In this document: positions 9,074 through 17,734 of the stretch, one piece after another
Layout of the letters: each line of letters starts with the position of its first letter
Position numbering within the stretch: position 1 is the first letter of the stretch
Assembly (NCBI GenBank): GCA_963736575.1
Contig: CAVTPD010000001.1
Location: forward strand, 434,001 to 498,000
Length of the DNA: 64,000 nt
Reading direction: 5' to 3'
Source: CAVTPD01 sp963736575
GTDB lineage: Bacteria > Bacteroidota > Bacteroidia > Cytophagales > JAAEPT01
Position numbers and translations under genes: made by a program
Notes under the pieces: generated by a model
Told to the model about the DNA's origin: nothing
Database searches by the model: none
The model's input: the letters and a program-made list of their open reading frames with translations, nothing else

Positions 9074-9711
9074 TGGATAAACTTGAAGTCTACGGTCTTC
9101 AAGTAAAGAACAACAATGTTCTTTTTATTAATAATATTCGGTTTACTATAGAAAAACAGACTTTTGTTGCTGTTGTTGGAAACAATGGCAGCGGCAAAAG
9201 CACTTTTCTTAGTGCCCTTTTTGATTTTTTTAACAAGAAGAAAAAATCTGTATCAATTTTAAGACAAGCCTATTCGTTAAGTTTTGATTTAACGGTAGAA
9301 GAATACATCTCTTTAGCGTTTGATTCCCCTTTAGAAAAGAGAAGAATAAACATAAAAGAAATAAATTTTTGGCTTGAAAAACTCCAAATAGAAAGCTTAC
9401 GAAGTAAATCAATACATTCTATTTCTGGTGGAGAGTTTCAACTTGTGCGTTTGGCACAATTATTTCTTTTAGACACAGAGATTTTAATTTTAGATGAGCC
9501 AGATCTAAATCTAGATCATAAGAATAAGGTATTGTTGTTTTCGGTTTTAGAAGAGCTATCTAAAACCAAGTTAATATTCTGTTCTACACATAATTTAAGC
9601 TATTTGTTACGGTTGTGTGGTGATATAGTTAGTTTTTCATCGGGGGAATATTTGCATTCACCGTTGAATACAGAGAGCTTATCTAAAACAATAAATAGTT
9701 TATCTATTTAA
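9073..9711 (+). CDS. Orphan ABC transporter ATP-binding protein
   Basis: A 212-residue ABC ATPase with a complete set of motifs: Walker A GNNGSGKST (36-44), signature ISGGE (117-121), Walker B ILILDEP (137-143) and a switch histidine in CSTHNL. The sequence most resembles small importer ATPases of the iron/cobalamin kind, but no permease or binding protein is adjacent, so the partner is unknown. It is translationally coupled to the DUF2795 gene. A 90-bp gap separates it from the chemotaxis cluster. Confidence 0.88.
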   Translation: MDKLEVYGLQVKNNNVLFINNIRFTIEKQTFVAVVGNNGSGKSTFLSALFDFFNKKKKSVSILRQAYSLSFDLTVEEYISLAFDSPLEKRRINIKEINFWLEKLQIESLRSKSIHSISGGEFQLVRLAQLFLLDTEILILDEPDLNLDHKNKVLLFSVLEELSKTKLIFCSTHNLSYLLRLCGDIVSFSSGEYLHSPLNTESLSKTINSLSI

Positions 9712-9801
9712 AAAAATAAAACGATTTCAAAGGCTATAATTTGTGCTCTAAGATATAGAGTAGTTATCTGAGTCTAGCCAGGTAATTTTAATAAACATCT
9801 G

Positions 9802-10572
9802 ATGATAACAGAAAAAAAAGAACTAGCGTCTGTCTTACAACAATTTTCCTTAGTTGAAATTAAGGAAAAACTAGAAAAATGGAATTCAGAAATCCATTAT
9901 CTATTAAAGTATTCTTTTCAGGATTTTTTAGCGTTAAGCCAATCGTTAAAAGATTACTACTCTAATTTAAAAGAGTATTACAAACAAGAATTTGAAAAAG
10001 GCATAGACGATAATCAAACAGAAAAAAAACACTTATTAAGTAGCGTAAATCAGCTAATAATTGAGCTTCAGTTTCATGACATCATTAGGCAGAAATTGGA
10101 ACATATAGAAACAATTCAAGATCAGGTAGTTTTAGAAATAGTTTCAAAACCCGATAAAGTTGATTTCAAGTCTACAGATTATATTTTTATCCTTCCCGAA
10201 ATTTCTCTTCTCAACAAAAATCAATTAGACAGTTTAAATCAAGAGTATTTAAACGCTACTGTTGGGATTCAGGATTCTTTAAATAATATCATAAGCATTA
10301 TTAGAAATAATGACATGGTAGGTTTAGATCTAACCGAAACAGAAAAACACGCCCAAGACTTTAATAAAGTGGTGGCTAAATTAACGGACGATTTAAACAG
10401 CTTAAATGTAACCTTCTTAAAAGAAGGGGATTTAGACGTTAGCGAGCTTTCTCTACAGAAATTGAAGAATGTAGAAAAGCTATATACCATGAAAAGCGAA
10501 AGAGATGTGTTTAATGCACTTTTCTTTAAAGATCACCAGGAAGAAGAGGATTTAGATATTGAACTGTTTTAA
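9802..10572 (+). CDS. Candidate remote CheZ-like CheY-P phosphatase
   Basis: A 256-residue, all-helical cytoplasmic protein that opens the chemotaxis cluster. Residues 88-101 read ELQFHDIIRQKLEH. This matches the CheZ active-site helix pattern FxDxxxQ, with Asp93 and Gln97 in the positions of E. coli CheZ Asp143 and Gln147. The last residues are strongly acidic and end in phenylalanine (EEDLDIELF), like the CheZ C-terminal peptide (DDLLDSLGF) that docks CheY. The overall similarity is otherwise weak, so the call rests on these two motifs and on the location 265 bp upstream of cheY. It could instead be another helical chemotaxis scaffold. It is followed by the STAS gene after 2 bp. Confidence 0.6.
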   Translation: MITEKKELASVLQQFSLVEIKEKLEKWNSEIHYLLKYSFQDFLALSQSLKDYYSNLKEYYKQEFEKGIDDNQTEKKHLLSSVNQLIIELQFHDIIRQKLEHIETIQDQVVLEIVSKPDKVDFKSTDYIFILPEISLLNKNQLDSLNQEYLNATVGIQDSLNNIISIIRNNDMVGLDLTETEKHAQDFNKVVAKLTDDLNSLNVTFLKEGDLDVSELSLQKLKNVEKLYTMKSERDVFNALFFKDHQEEEDLDIELF

Positions 10573-10574
10573 AT

Positions 10575-10829
10575 ATGCAATTACAAATAGGCACTAAGCT
10601 AACTATACAAGAAATTGATGCTGTTAAAAGTGAAATTAACAGTTCATTAAAAAAACACGGTAGTCTAGAGGTTGTAACTCCAGAGCCCATTAATGAAATT
10701 GATTTAACAGGCATTCAGCTGTTAATTTCATTAAACCAATCTAATATAATTGTATTAAAAATTTCGGTTGAAGAAAACCAATTACAAAACCTTAACGATT
10801 TAGGTTTTGATCTAGGGTTTATTAACTAA
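10575..10829 (+). CDS. Small STAS-domain-like protein of the chemotaxis cluster
   Basis: 84 residues. The central NEIDLTGIQLLISL resembles the STAS pattern D-[ST]-x-G-hQLL, in which a Ser or Thr can be phosphorylated (here Thr in IDLTG). STAS proteins are found beside cheY/cheA in many chemotaxis operons; their role there is not settled. The protein is shorter than a full STAS domain (about 100 residues), and identification depends on one motif plus context. The gene lies 2 bp after the CheZ-like gene and 8 bp before cheY. Confidence 0.65.
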   Translation: MQLQIGTKLTIQEIDAVKSEINSSLKKHGSLEVVTPEPINEIDLTGIQLLISLNQSNIIVLKISVEENQLQNLNDLGFDLGFIN

Positions 10830-10837
10830 TAACAAAG

Positions 10838-11203
10838 ATGAGCAAGACAATTTTAATCGTTGACGATTCTGAAAGTATAAGAGAAGTTGTTAGTGCAACT
10901 TTGGAAAACGATGGTTACGAAGTATTGGTGGGTATTGATGGGCTTGACGCTCAAAAACATTTAACGGGACAAGAAATAGGTCTTATTATAACCGATTTAA
11001 ATATGCCCAATAAAAATGGTATTGAGTTAATTAAAGACGTAAGACAAAATGAGTCTTATAAGTTTACCCCAATATTATTGTTAACCACAGAATCGCAAGC
11101 CGAAAAGAAACAAGAGGCAAAAGCAGCTGGTGCCACCGGGTGGATTGTGAAACCTTTTGTACAAGAAAAACTATTGGCTACCGTAAAAAAAGTTCTTAGG
11201 TAA
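10838..11203 (+). CDS. cheY: Chemotaxis response regulator CheY
   Basis: A single receiver domain of 121 residues with no output domain. It has the acidic pocket Asp9/Asp10, phosphoacceptor Asp53 (ITDLNMP), switch Thr83 (LLLTTES) and conserved Lys105 (VKPF). It is phosphorylated by CheA and would carry the signal to the motor or another effector. It lies in the operon between the STAS gene and cheA. The single-domain form and the location make CheY the natural assignment. Confidence 0.93.
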   Translation: MSKTILIVDDSESIREVVSATLENDGYEVLVGIDGLDAQKHLTGQEIGLIITDLNMPNKNGIELIKDVRQNESYKFTPILLLTTESQAEKKQEAKAAGATGWIVKPFVQEKLLATVKKVLR

Positions 11204-11213
11204 TCTATAGGCT

Positions 11214-13208
11214 ATGAAAAATAATTTCCAGGAAAGTTTTATTCATGAGGCACAAGAACTTCTAAAAGATTTAGAAGAAGCTCTTTTAGTGTTAGAAGAT
11301 GATTATTCTGATCTTCAGAAAGTTGGAGAGGTTTTTAGAGTAATGCATTCATTAAAAGGGTCTGCTAACATGTTTGGCTTTAATAAGGTGGGAGAAATTA
11401 CCCATGATCTGGAAAGTATTTACGATCAAATAAGGTCTCAGGAAATAAGCCTTAACAAAGAAATTTTAAACGTTTCTTTAAAAACATTAGACCATATTAC
11501 GCTTTTAATCAACAACGGAGACGTGGTTGATCAAGTTCAGCATGCTCAGTTATTACAAGAAATTATAGGCACAGCAGGTATAGGCAAGTTATTAACTGAA
11601 GAAGCGTCATCACCAAAGTCACTTTCAGTTCAAAAAACTAAAAGCTATTACATAGAAGTTATTCCAGATAAGGATGTTCTCTCTAATGGCACTAACCCGC
11701 TGTTTTTAATTGAAGATTTAAACCACTTGGGCAAAGCTTATGTAAGAGCTATTACCGATCAAATTCCTGAATGGGAAACATTAAATCCTTCCGAATGTTA
11801 CGTTTTTTGGCAATTGGTTTTAATAACCGATGAAGATGAAAGTGAAATTGATGATGTCTTCATTTTTGTGGAAGATGAATGTTCGGTTAAAAAAGAACTT
11901 TTAGTTGAAAAAGATATTTCATCTAATTCATTTGTTGCTGAATATCTAGAAAATGAAAGAACCTACGATTTAGCAAATCTTAAAGAATTAGTTTCTAAAG
12001 CGGAAAAGAAAAAGGAACCCGTTAATAAAGTCATAAACCAAGGTCCAAGCGACGCTTACATTAGGGTGAGTTCTTCTAAAATAGACGATTTAATGGGTTT
12101 AGTTAGTCAGTTAGTGACTGCACAAGGGAGTTTGAATTTATTTGCCGAGAATTCTCAAGACCAAAAAGTATTAGATATTTCAGAACACGTACAAAAGTTA
12201 TCTAGACAGCTAAGAGATATTACTTTTAGCATGAGTATGATTCCTATAGATTCTATAATGGTGCGTTTTAAAAGAATGGTACGTGATTTATCTGAATCTT
12301 TAGAAAAAAAAATACAATTTGTAGTTGAAGGAGCAGAGACGGAATTAGATAAAAACATTATTGATAACCTGGCAGATCCATTGATGCACATGCTAAGAAA
12401 TAGCTTAGATCATGGAATTGAATCGCCAGAAGAGAGAATTAAAAAGGGGAAAAGTGAAACTGGATTGGTTAAACTTAAAGCCTACCATGCCGGGGCATAT
12501 GTGAATATTGAGATTTCAGATGATGGTAAAGGTTTAGACCCAGAAGTTATTCTGAAAAAGTCTATTGAAAAAGGTATTATTTCTGCCGAAGATAAATTAA
12601 GAGAAAGTGAAATTTTGGATTTAATCTTTTCACCTGGGTTTTCTACTGCTAATGTTGTTACAGATGTATCGGGTAGAGGTGTAGGTATGGATGTAGTTAA
12701 AACTAATATTCATGAATTACGCGGAGAGGTAAGTATAGAGTCTAAATTGGGAGAGGGTACTAAGTTTAAAATTAGATTACCATTGACCATGAGTATCATT
12801 GATGGTCTTCTAATACGCGTTTTAGATCAAAAATATGTACTCCCCTTATTTTCAATAGAAAAATGTTTTGAAACAAGATATAGTCAGTTGCAAGAGAGTC
12901 AAAGCAATATTTTAATGCTAGACCAAGAACCGGTTCCTTATATTTTTCTGAAAGAAGAGTTTGATAAAGCAGAAGAAACGGATGCTATAATGCAAACAGT
13001 TGTAGTAGAAGTAGACGGCAAAAAAGTAGGGATAATTGTTGATGAGATAATTGGCGAACTGCAAGCGGTAATTAAACCCTTAGGCGCTTATTACAAACAA
13101 CAAGATATGTTTTCTGGGTCTACCATATTAGGTGATGGTAGAGTAGCTTTAATCTTAGATCCAGATAGAATTTATAAGAATTACATGAACAAAGAATTAC
13201 AGTACTAG
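11214..13208 (+). CDS. cheA: Chemotaxis histidine kinase CheA
   Basis: 664 residues. The N-terminal HPt domain carries phospho-accepting His45 (MHSLKGSANMFG). A second domain at about 145-222 (YYIEVIPDKDVLSNG onward) takes the place of P2. The P3 dimerisation helices lie at about 285-345. The HATPase has N-box LRNSLDHGIE (394-403), DDGKG (436-440) and GRGVGMD (487-493). A CheW-like P5 domain covers about 525-660. All catalytic motifs are intact. It autophosphorylates and passes phosphate to CheY and CheB. cheW starts 1 bp after its stop codon. Confidence 0.97.
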   Translation: MKNNFQESFIHEAQELLKDLEEALLVLEDDYSDLQKVGEVFRVMHSLKGSANMFGFNKVGEITHDLESIYDQIRSQEISLNKEILNVSLKTLDHITLLINNGDVVDQVQHAQLLQEIIGTAGIGKLLTEEASSPKSLSVQKTKSYYIEVIPDKDVLSNGTNPLFLIEDLNHLGKAYVRAITDQIPEWETLNPSECYVFWQLVLITDEDESEIDDVFIFVEDECSVKKELLVEKDISSNSFVAEYLENERTYDLANLKELVSKAEKKKEPVNKVINQGPSDAYIRVSSSKIDDLMGLVSQLVTAQGSLNLFAENSQDQKVLDISEHVQKLSRQLRDITFSMSMIPIDSIMVRFKRMVRDLSESLEKKIQFVVEGAETELDKNIIDNLADPLMHMLRNSLDHGIESPEERIKKGKSETGLVKLKAYHAGAYVNIEISDDGKGLDPEVILKKSIEKGIISAEDKLRESEILDLIFSPGFSTANVVTDVSGRGVGMDVVKTNIHELRGEVSIESKLGEGTKFKIRLPLTMSIIDGLLIRVLDQKYVLPLFSIEKCFETRYSQLQESQSNILMLDQEPVPYIFLKEEFDKAEETDAIMQTVVVEVDGKKVGIIVDEIIGELQAVIKPLGAYYKQQDMFSGSTILGDGRVALILDPDRIYKNYMNKELQY

Positions 13209-13209
13209 T

Positions 13210-13704
13210 ATGGAAATAGAATCTTTCGAAAACACCTATTTAGTATTCAGCCTTGAAAAAGATTTGTTCTCGGTAAATGTTTTTCAGGTTTCAGAAATAC
13301 TTGAAGTGCCCGAAATAACTAAAGTGCCCCAAGCCCCGAAGTATATGCTAGGTGTGATAAATGTAAGAGGTACTGTTTTGCCTTTAGTAGACACACGCAA
13401 AAAATTTGGGTTTCAGTCTAAAGAAATAGATTTAGATTCTAGCATTATAATATTAGAAATAAAGCTTAATTCTGGTGAAACAGTATCTGTTGGTGCATTG
13501 GTAGATAAAGTAGTTGATGTTCTGGAGGTAGATGTTAAAGACATTCAAGCAGCGCCAACTATGGGTATTAAGTACAAGCCAGAGTTTATTAAAGGCATGC
13601 TTCGTATGGCCGAAAGTAAACTGGCTATGATTTTAGAAGTAGACAAAGTTTTTTCTACCGAGGATTTAATCTTAATGAGCGAATCTTCTGAAAAAGAGCT
13701 TTAA
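13210..13704 (+). CDS. cheW: Chemotaxis coupling protein CheW
   Basis: A 164-residue single CheW domain (TYLVFSLEKDLFSVNVFQVSE, then VPQAPKYMLGVINVRGTVLPLVD, which carries the conserved GVINVRG). It bridges chemoreceptors and CheA in the signalling array. The gene lies 1 bp downstream of cheA and 63 bp upstream of the receptor gene. Confidence 0.96.
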   Translation: MEIESFENTYLVFSLEKDLFSVNVFQVSEILEVPEITKVPQAPKYMLGVINVRGTVLPLVDTRKKFGFQSKEIDLDSSIIILEIKLNSGETVSVGALVDKVVDVLEVDVKDIQAAPTMGIKYKPEFIKGMLRMAESKLAMILEVDKVFSTEDLILMSESSEKEL

Positions 13705-13767
13705 ATGCACGTTTACAGGCTAATAGCAGCTTTTAAAAAATTGTATTTAAACTGAAATGATAAAAAT

Positions 13768-15180
13768 ATGAATAGTTTCTTTTCTACCATAAGAAGAAAG
13801 CTAATGTTAAGGAATATTGCTATCATACTTCCTTCCATTATAGCTGCCGTTGTTTGTGTTCAATCTATAAATGTGGCAATAGAATTATCAAGTCAGATAG
13901 GTTCTAAAGAAATATCAACTGTGATAATAGATCACTTATCTACTACTAAATATCTTCTTGTTGCCTTAGCTGTTATTGTTTCAATTTCATCTTTGGTTTT
14001 TTCAATAATTATTGTAAAAAGTGTAGTAAAACCATTAGAAGAGGCAGAGGTTCTGGTTAAAAAGGTAACAGAAGGGGATTTTACAGTAGATGTAAGAAAC
14101 AAAAGGAACGATGAAATAGGACGTTTAATGAATCACTTTAAAGTGATGGCCGATAAACTTCAGCATACCATTTCTTTTGTAACTACTGTTTCCGATGGTA
14201 TTCTAACCTCCTCACTACAACTAAAATCTTCAGCAGAACAGCTTTCAAATGGAGCTACCGAACAAGCGGCATCGGCTGAAGAAGTAGCTTCTTCAATGGA
14301 AGAAATGAGTGCTAACATTCAGCAGAATAAAGATAATGCCATTAAAACGGAAGCCATTGCTACAAAAGCTGCGGTTGAGATTAAAACGGGAAGTGAATCG
14401 GTGCAACAGACCGTTGAGTCTATGAAGTTGATCTCTAAAAAAGTAACCGTTATAGGTGAAATTGCTCGTCAAACAAACATGTTGGCTTTAAATGCTGCTG
14501 TTGAGGCGGCTAGAGCAGGTGAACACGGTAGAGGTTTTGCCGTAGTAGCAGCGGAGGTTCGTAAACTAGCAGAAAGAAGCAATCTGGCGGCAAAAGAAAT
14601 TAATGACGTCTGCTCTAGTAGTACAAAAATAGCTACTGAATCGGGTAATCTTTTAGATTTATTAGTGCCAAATATTATTACCACATCAAGTCTGGTTCAA
14701 GAAATAAGCACCTCTAGTACCGAACAAAATTCTGGGGCAATACAAATTAATAATGCCTTACAACATTTAAACCATGTTGTACAGCAAAATGCGGCTTCTT
14801 CTGAACAGGTAACGGCAAGTGCAGAGGAGTTAAACAACAAGGCAAAAGAGCTTCGGGAGATAATTAACTATTTTAAATTAAACTCAAATACAGAAGAGTT
14901 AAATTTTGAGGATAAATCCGAAAAAACTGGAGCGTATTCTTCTTTTGAAAATACGCATAGACCTAATTTTGATAAAGATTCTGAAATACCTTCTAAAGGT
15001 GATGCTCAGAATAAAGAAGACGAAGAATTGTTAAAATATTTTAAACCGAATTCATCGTCACCAACAGCAATTCCGGCTAAACCAATCAAAAAGGAAGAAC
15101 CCAATAAACCGGGTACCGGTTTTGATTTTGATCTAGACTCAGAGGACGATTCGTTGGATAGTGAATACGAGAAGTTTTAA
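13768..15180 (+). CDS. Methyl-accepting chemotaxis protein with minimal external domain and acidic C-terminal tether
   Basis: 470 residues. Membrane helices lie at about 18-40 and 62-84, leaving only some 20 residues outside, so there is no room for a periplasmic ligand-binding domain. A HAMP domain follows (about 85-140), then the cytoplasmic methylation and signalling region with the hairpin tip core IARQTNMLALNAAVEAARAG (232-251). After residue 370 comes a roughly 100-residue acidic, probably unstructured tail ending EYEKF. That fits the aromatic-x-x-aromatic pattern of the CheR/CheB docking pentapeptide (NWETF in E. coli Tsr). The immediately downstream genes are cheR, cheD and cheB. The signal sensed is unknown. 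Confidence 0.94.
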   Translation: MNSFFSTIRRKLMLRNIAIILPSIIAAVVCVQSINVAIELSSQIGSKEISTVIIDHLSTTKYLLVALAVIVSISSLVFSIIIVKSVVKPLEEAEVLVKKVTEGDFTVDVRNKRNDEIGRLMNHFKVMADKLQHTISFVTTVSDGILTSSLQLKSSAEQLSNGATEQAASAEEVASSMEEMSANIQQNKDNAIKTEAIATKAAVEIKTGSESVQQTVESMKLISKKVTVIGEIARQTNMLALNAAVEAARAGEHGRGFAVVAAEVRKLAERSNLAAKEINDVCSSSTKIATESGNLLDLLVPNIITTSSLVQEISTSSTEQNSGAIQINNALQHLNHVVQQNAASSEQVTASAEELNNKAKELREIINYFKLNSNTEELNFEDKSEKTGAYSSFENTHRPNFDKDSEIPSKGDAQNKEDEELLKYFKPNSSSPTAIPAKPIKKEEPNKPGTGFDFDLDSEDDSLDSEYEKF

Positions 15181-15189
15181 TTTTTTTGG

Positions 15190-16035
15190 ATGGGGGAAGT
15201 TCAAGGAAGTTTGTTTTCGGAGCGTTTAGAGGAAAAAGATTTTAATCGTCTAATAGAGTTTATTTACACTAATTATGGCATTAACATTACGGCTTCAAAA
15301 AAAGTAATGTTAGAAGGACGTTTGTATAAACGGCTTAGAGATAATGGACTCACTACGTTTAAGCAATACTTAGATTTTTTGTTCAGTGATGAAGGAAGAA
15401 GAAAAGAATTGCACCACATGATAGATACGGTTACTACTAATAAAACCGATTTCTTCCGTGAAAATTACCATTTCGAATTTATTACAGATACTTTTTTACC
15501 GCAGCTCCCTTCGGGACAATCGTTAAAGTTTTGGAGTGCGGGTTGTTCAACGGGTGAAGAGCCTTATACCATTGCTATGGTAATGGAAGAATATATTCGA
15601 CATTCAAATAAAACAATCAATTATTCAGTTTTAGCTACAGATTTGTCTACACGCGTTCTTAAACAAACAAAAGAAGCTGTTTACGCTGAAGGTAGGATAG
15701 AAGGAATTCCGTTAGAATTGAAAAAAAAGTATTTTTTAAAAAGTAAAGATAGGCAACACCCAACGGTTCGTTTGGTCAACTCTATTCGGTCTAAAATTAA
15801 AGTAGCTCAAGTCAATTTTAAGGATGCAGAATACCCCGTACACGAATTATTTGACGTTGTTTTTTGCCGAAATGTGTTAATTTATTTTGATAAAGAAACG
15901 CAGAAAAGTGTATTGCTGCGTCTTTGTAATAAGTTAAAAAAAGGAGGGTTGTTGTTCATTGGTCATTCCGAATCTATTACAAACTATAATTTACCGGTAA
16001 CTCAAATTAAACCAACCATTTTTGTTAAAGACTAA
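15190..16035 (+). CDS. cheR: Chemotaxis protein methyltransferase CheR
   Basis: 281 residues. Uses S-adenosylmethionine to methylate receptor glutamates. It has an N-terminal helical subdomain, the conserved TTNKTDFFRE (82-91), the SAM-binding loop WSAGCSTGEEPYT (115-127) and FDVVFCRNVLIYFD (221-234). The length fits the family. The gene begins 9 bp after the receptor gene and precedes cheD by 16 bp. Confidence 0.96.
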   Translation: MGEVQGSLFSERLEEKDFNRLIEFIYTNYGINITASKKVMLEGRLYKRLRDNGLTTFKQYLDFLFSDEGRRKELHHMIDTVTTNKTDFFRENYHFEFITDTFLPQLPSGQSLKFWSAGCSTGEEPYTIAMVMEEYIRHSNKTINYSVLATDLSTRVLKQTKEAVYAEGRIEGIPLELKKKYFLKSKDRQHPTVRLVNSIRSKIKVAQVNFKDAEYPVHELFDVVFCRNVLIYFDKETQKSVLLRLCNKLKKGGLLFIGHSESITNYNLPVTQIKPTIFVKD

Positions 16036-16051
16036 CATTTTAATTTACTGA

Positions 16052-16525
16052 ATGCTAGATATCAAATTAAAATATCCCGAAAAATTTCTCTATCCGGGCG
16101 AAATTATAATTGAAAAAGAACCTACCTGTATTACAACGGTTTTAGGCTCTTGCATTTCGGTATGTTTGTTTGATAAAAAATTGAAATTTGGAGGGGTTAA
16201 CCATTATTTATTGCCGGAATGGCCAGGCGAAGAAAGGGAGTCGGCTAATCGCTATGGCAATATGGCTATTAAAGAATTAGTTGATGGAATGCTGGTAAAA
16301 GGTAGTTTTATTCATAACCTACAAGCTAAAGTTTTTGGCGGCGTTACAGGTAAAAATTTCGCCACCGCTTATCGCATTGGTGATAAAAATATAGAGCTGG
16401 CTTTAAAAATGTTAGCGGAGTTAGAGATTCCTGTATTAGCAAAAAATGTTGGAGGAACGAGGGGAAGGAAAATCCATTTTATAAATAATACGGGCGAAGT
16501 ATTTATGAAGTATCTGAACAATTAA
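16052..16525 (+). CDS. cheD: Chemoreceptor glutamine deamidase CheD
   Basis: 157 residues. It converts specific receptor glutamines to glutamate and in some bacteria also interacts with a CheY phosphatase. The catalytic residues are visible: Thr28, Cys34 (TTVLGSC) and His51 (GGVNHYLLPEW). GGTRGRKI near the C-terminus is also typical. CheD together with a CheZ-like protein is an unusual pairing, since CheD more often accompanies CheC. The gene ends 3 bp before cheB. Confidence 0.95.
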   Translation: MLDIKLKYPEKFLYPGEIIIEKEPTCITTVLGSCISVCLFDKKLKFGGVNHYLLPEWPGEERESANRYGNMAIKELVDGMLVKGSFIHNLQAKVFGGVTGKNFATAYRIGDKNIELALKMLAELEIPVLAKNVGGTRGRKIHFINNTGEVFMKYLNN

Positions 16526-16528
16526 GTT

Positions 16529-17578
16529 ATGACCAAAAAGATTAAACTTTTAATAGTTGATGACTCTGCTCTGGTTAGAGCGGCATTAGGAAAAGTACTT
16601 TCACAAGACCCAAATATAGAAATTATAGGTAAAGCTGAAGATCCGTTTGAAGCAGCTAAAATCATTAAAACCGATATTCCGGATGTGATGACCTTAGACA
16701 TTGAAATGCCCAAAATGGATGGGCTTACGTTTTTACGTAAAGTGATGTCACAACGTCCTATTGCCACTATTATAATATCAACGCTATCTCAAAAAGGTTC
16801 CGAAACAGCTATTAAGGCGTTGCGTTACGGCGCTGTAGATTATTATCCAAAAGACAGCTTAAGAATACAAGAGGATATTGAAAGTCATGCAGATGAGCTT
16901 CTAGAAAAAGTAAGAATAGCCGCAACGGTTAAGCTGAAAAGAAATATTCCTAAAAGTGTTAAGCCTAAACCCGAAAATGAAAACTTACGGTTTTCTACCC
17001 GAAATATAATATTGATAGGTTCTTCAACTGGCGGTACGGAAGCAATCTTTAAAGTGCTGTCGGGTTTGCCGGCCAATTTCCCACCAGTGGTGATAACGCA
17101 ACATATGCCCCCTGTTTTTACGCAACAGTTTGCTGAACGCTTAAATGCAGATGTGCCTATGACCGTTAAGGAAATACAATCGGGAGATGTTTTAAAGCAA
17201 GGGCATGTTTACATTGCTCCTGGTGATCAACATATTGTATTAAAGAGTGAGCTTTCCGGGAATGTGCTTTACACCAATCAAGATGAAAAAGTAAACCGTC
17301 ACCGACCAAGTGTAGATGTTACCTTCTTTTCGGCAGTGAAAAACTTTGGCTCATGTAAAAATATAATAGCTGTTCTTTTAACCGGAATGGGTAGAGACGG
17401 AGCCGAAGGTTTATTGCAATTAAAAAATGCGGGCGCTTATACCATTGCTCAAGACGAACAAAGTTGTGTTGTTTATGGAATGCCTAAAGCCGCTGCCGAA
17501 TTAGGTGCTGCGCATGAAATTGTTCCCCTAAGCAGCGTTTCGGATGTTTTGATTGCTAAGACTAAGGTGGAGAGTTAA
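16529..17578 (+). CDS. cheB: Protein-glutamate methylesterase CheB
   Basis: 349 residues. The N-terminal receiver domain (phosphoacceptor Asp57, acidic pair Asp11/Asp12) is joined by a basic linker (about 130-155) to the methylesterase domain. The catalytic triad is Ser166 (GSSTGGT), His192 (TQHMPP) and Asp290 (GMGRDGAEG). It removes receptor methyl groups and is activated by CheA. It is the last gene of the chemotaxis cluster; a terminator lies about 110 bp downstream. Confidence 0.96.
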   Translation: MTKKIKLLIVDDSALVRAALGKVLSQDPNIEIIGKAEDPFEAAKIIKTDIPDVMTLDIEMPKMDGLTFLRKVMSQRPIATIIISTLSQKGSETAIKALRYGAVDYYPKDSLRIQEDIESHADELLEKVRIAATVKLKRNIPKSVKPKPENENLRFSTRNIILIGSSTGGTEAIFKVLSGLPANFPPVVITQHMPPVFTQQFAERLNADVPMTVKEIQSGDVLKQGHVYIAPGDQHIVLKSELSGNVLYTNQDEKVNRHRPSVDVTFFSAVKNFGSCKNIIAVLLTGMGRDGAEGLLQLKNAGAYTIAQDEQSCVVYGMPKAAAELGAAHEIVPLSSVSDVLIAKTKVES

Positions 17579-17689
17579 AACGTCTAGATGAATTGATAAA
17601 AACGTCTTGATCTTTTTAAATTTTATCAAGAAGAAAATATTTTTTGTCTTGATGTTTTTATAGTGATTGGAAGCGGTTTCATTGATACT

Positions 17690-17729
17690 CAAATCTATAA
17701 ACCATGGGTTATAGATTTGAAGATTTTTT
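17690..17729 (+). terminator. Terminator closing the chemotaxis cluster
   Basis: Inverted repeat with left arm 17690-17703 and right arm 17707-17719 (13 paired bases, one bulge, ATG loop), followed by AAGATTTTTTT. The T tract is on the plus-strand side, so it serves the che genes rather than the convergent MEKHLA gene that ends at 17735. Confidence 0.75.
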
Positions 17730-17734
17730 TACCC

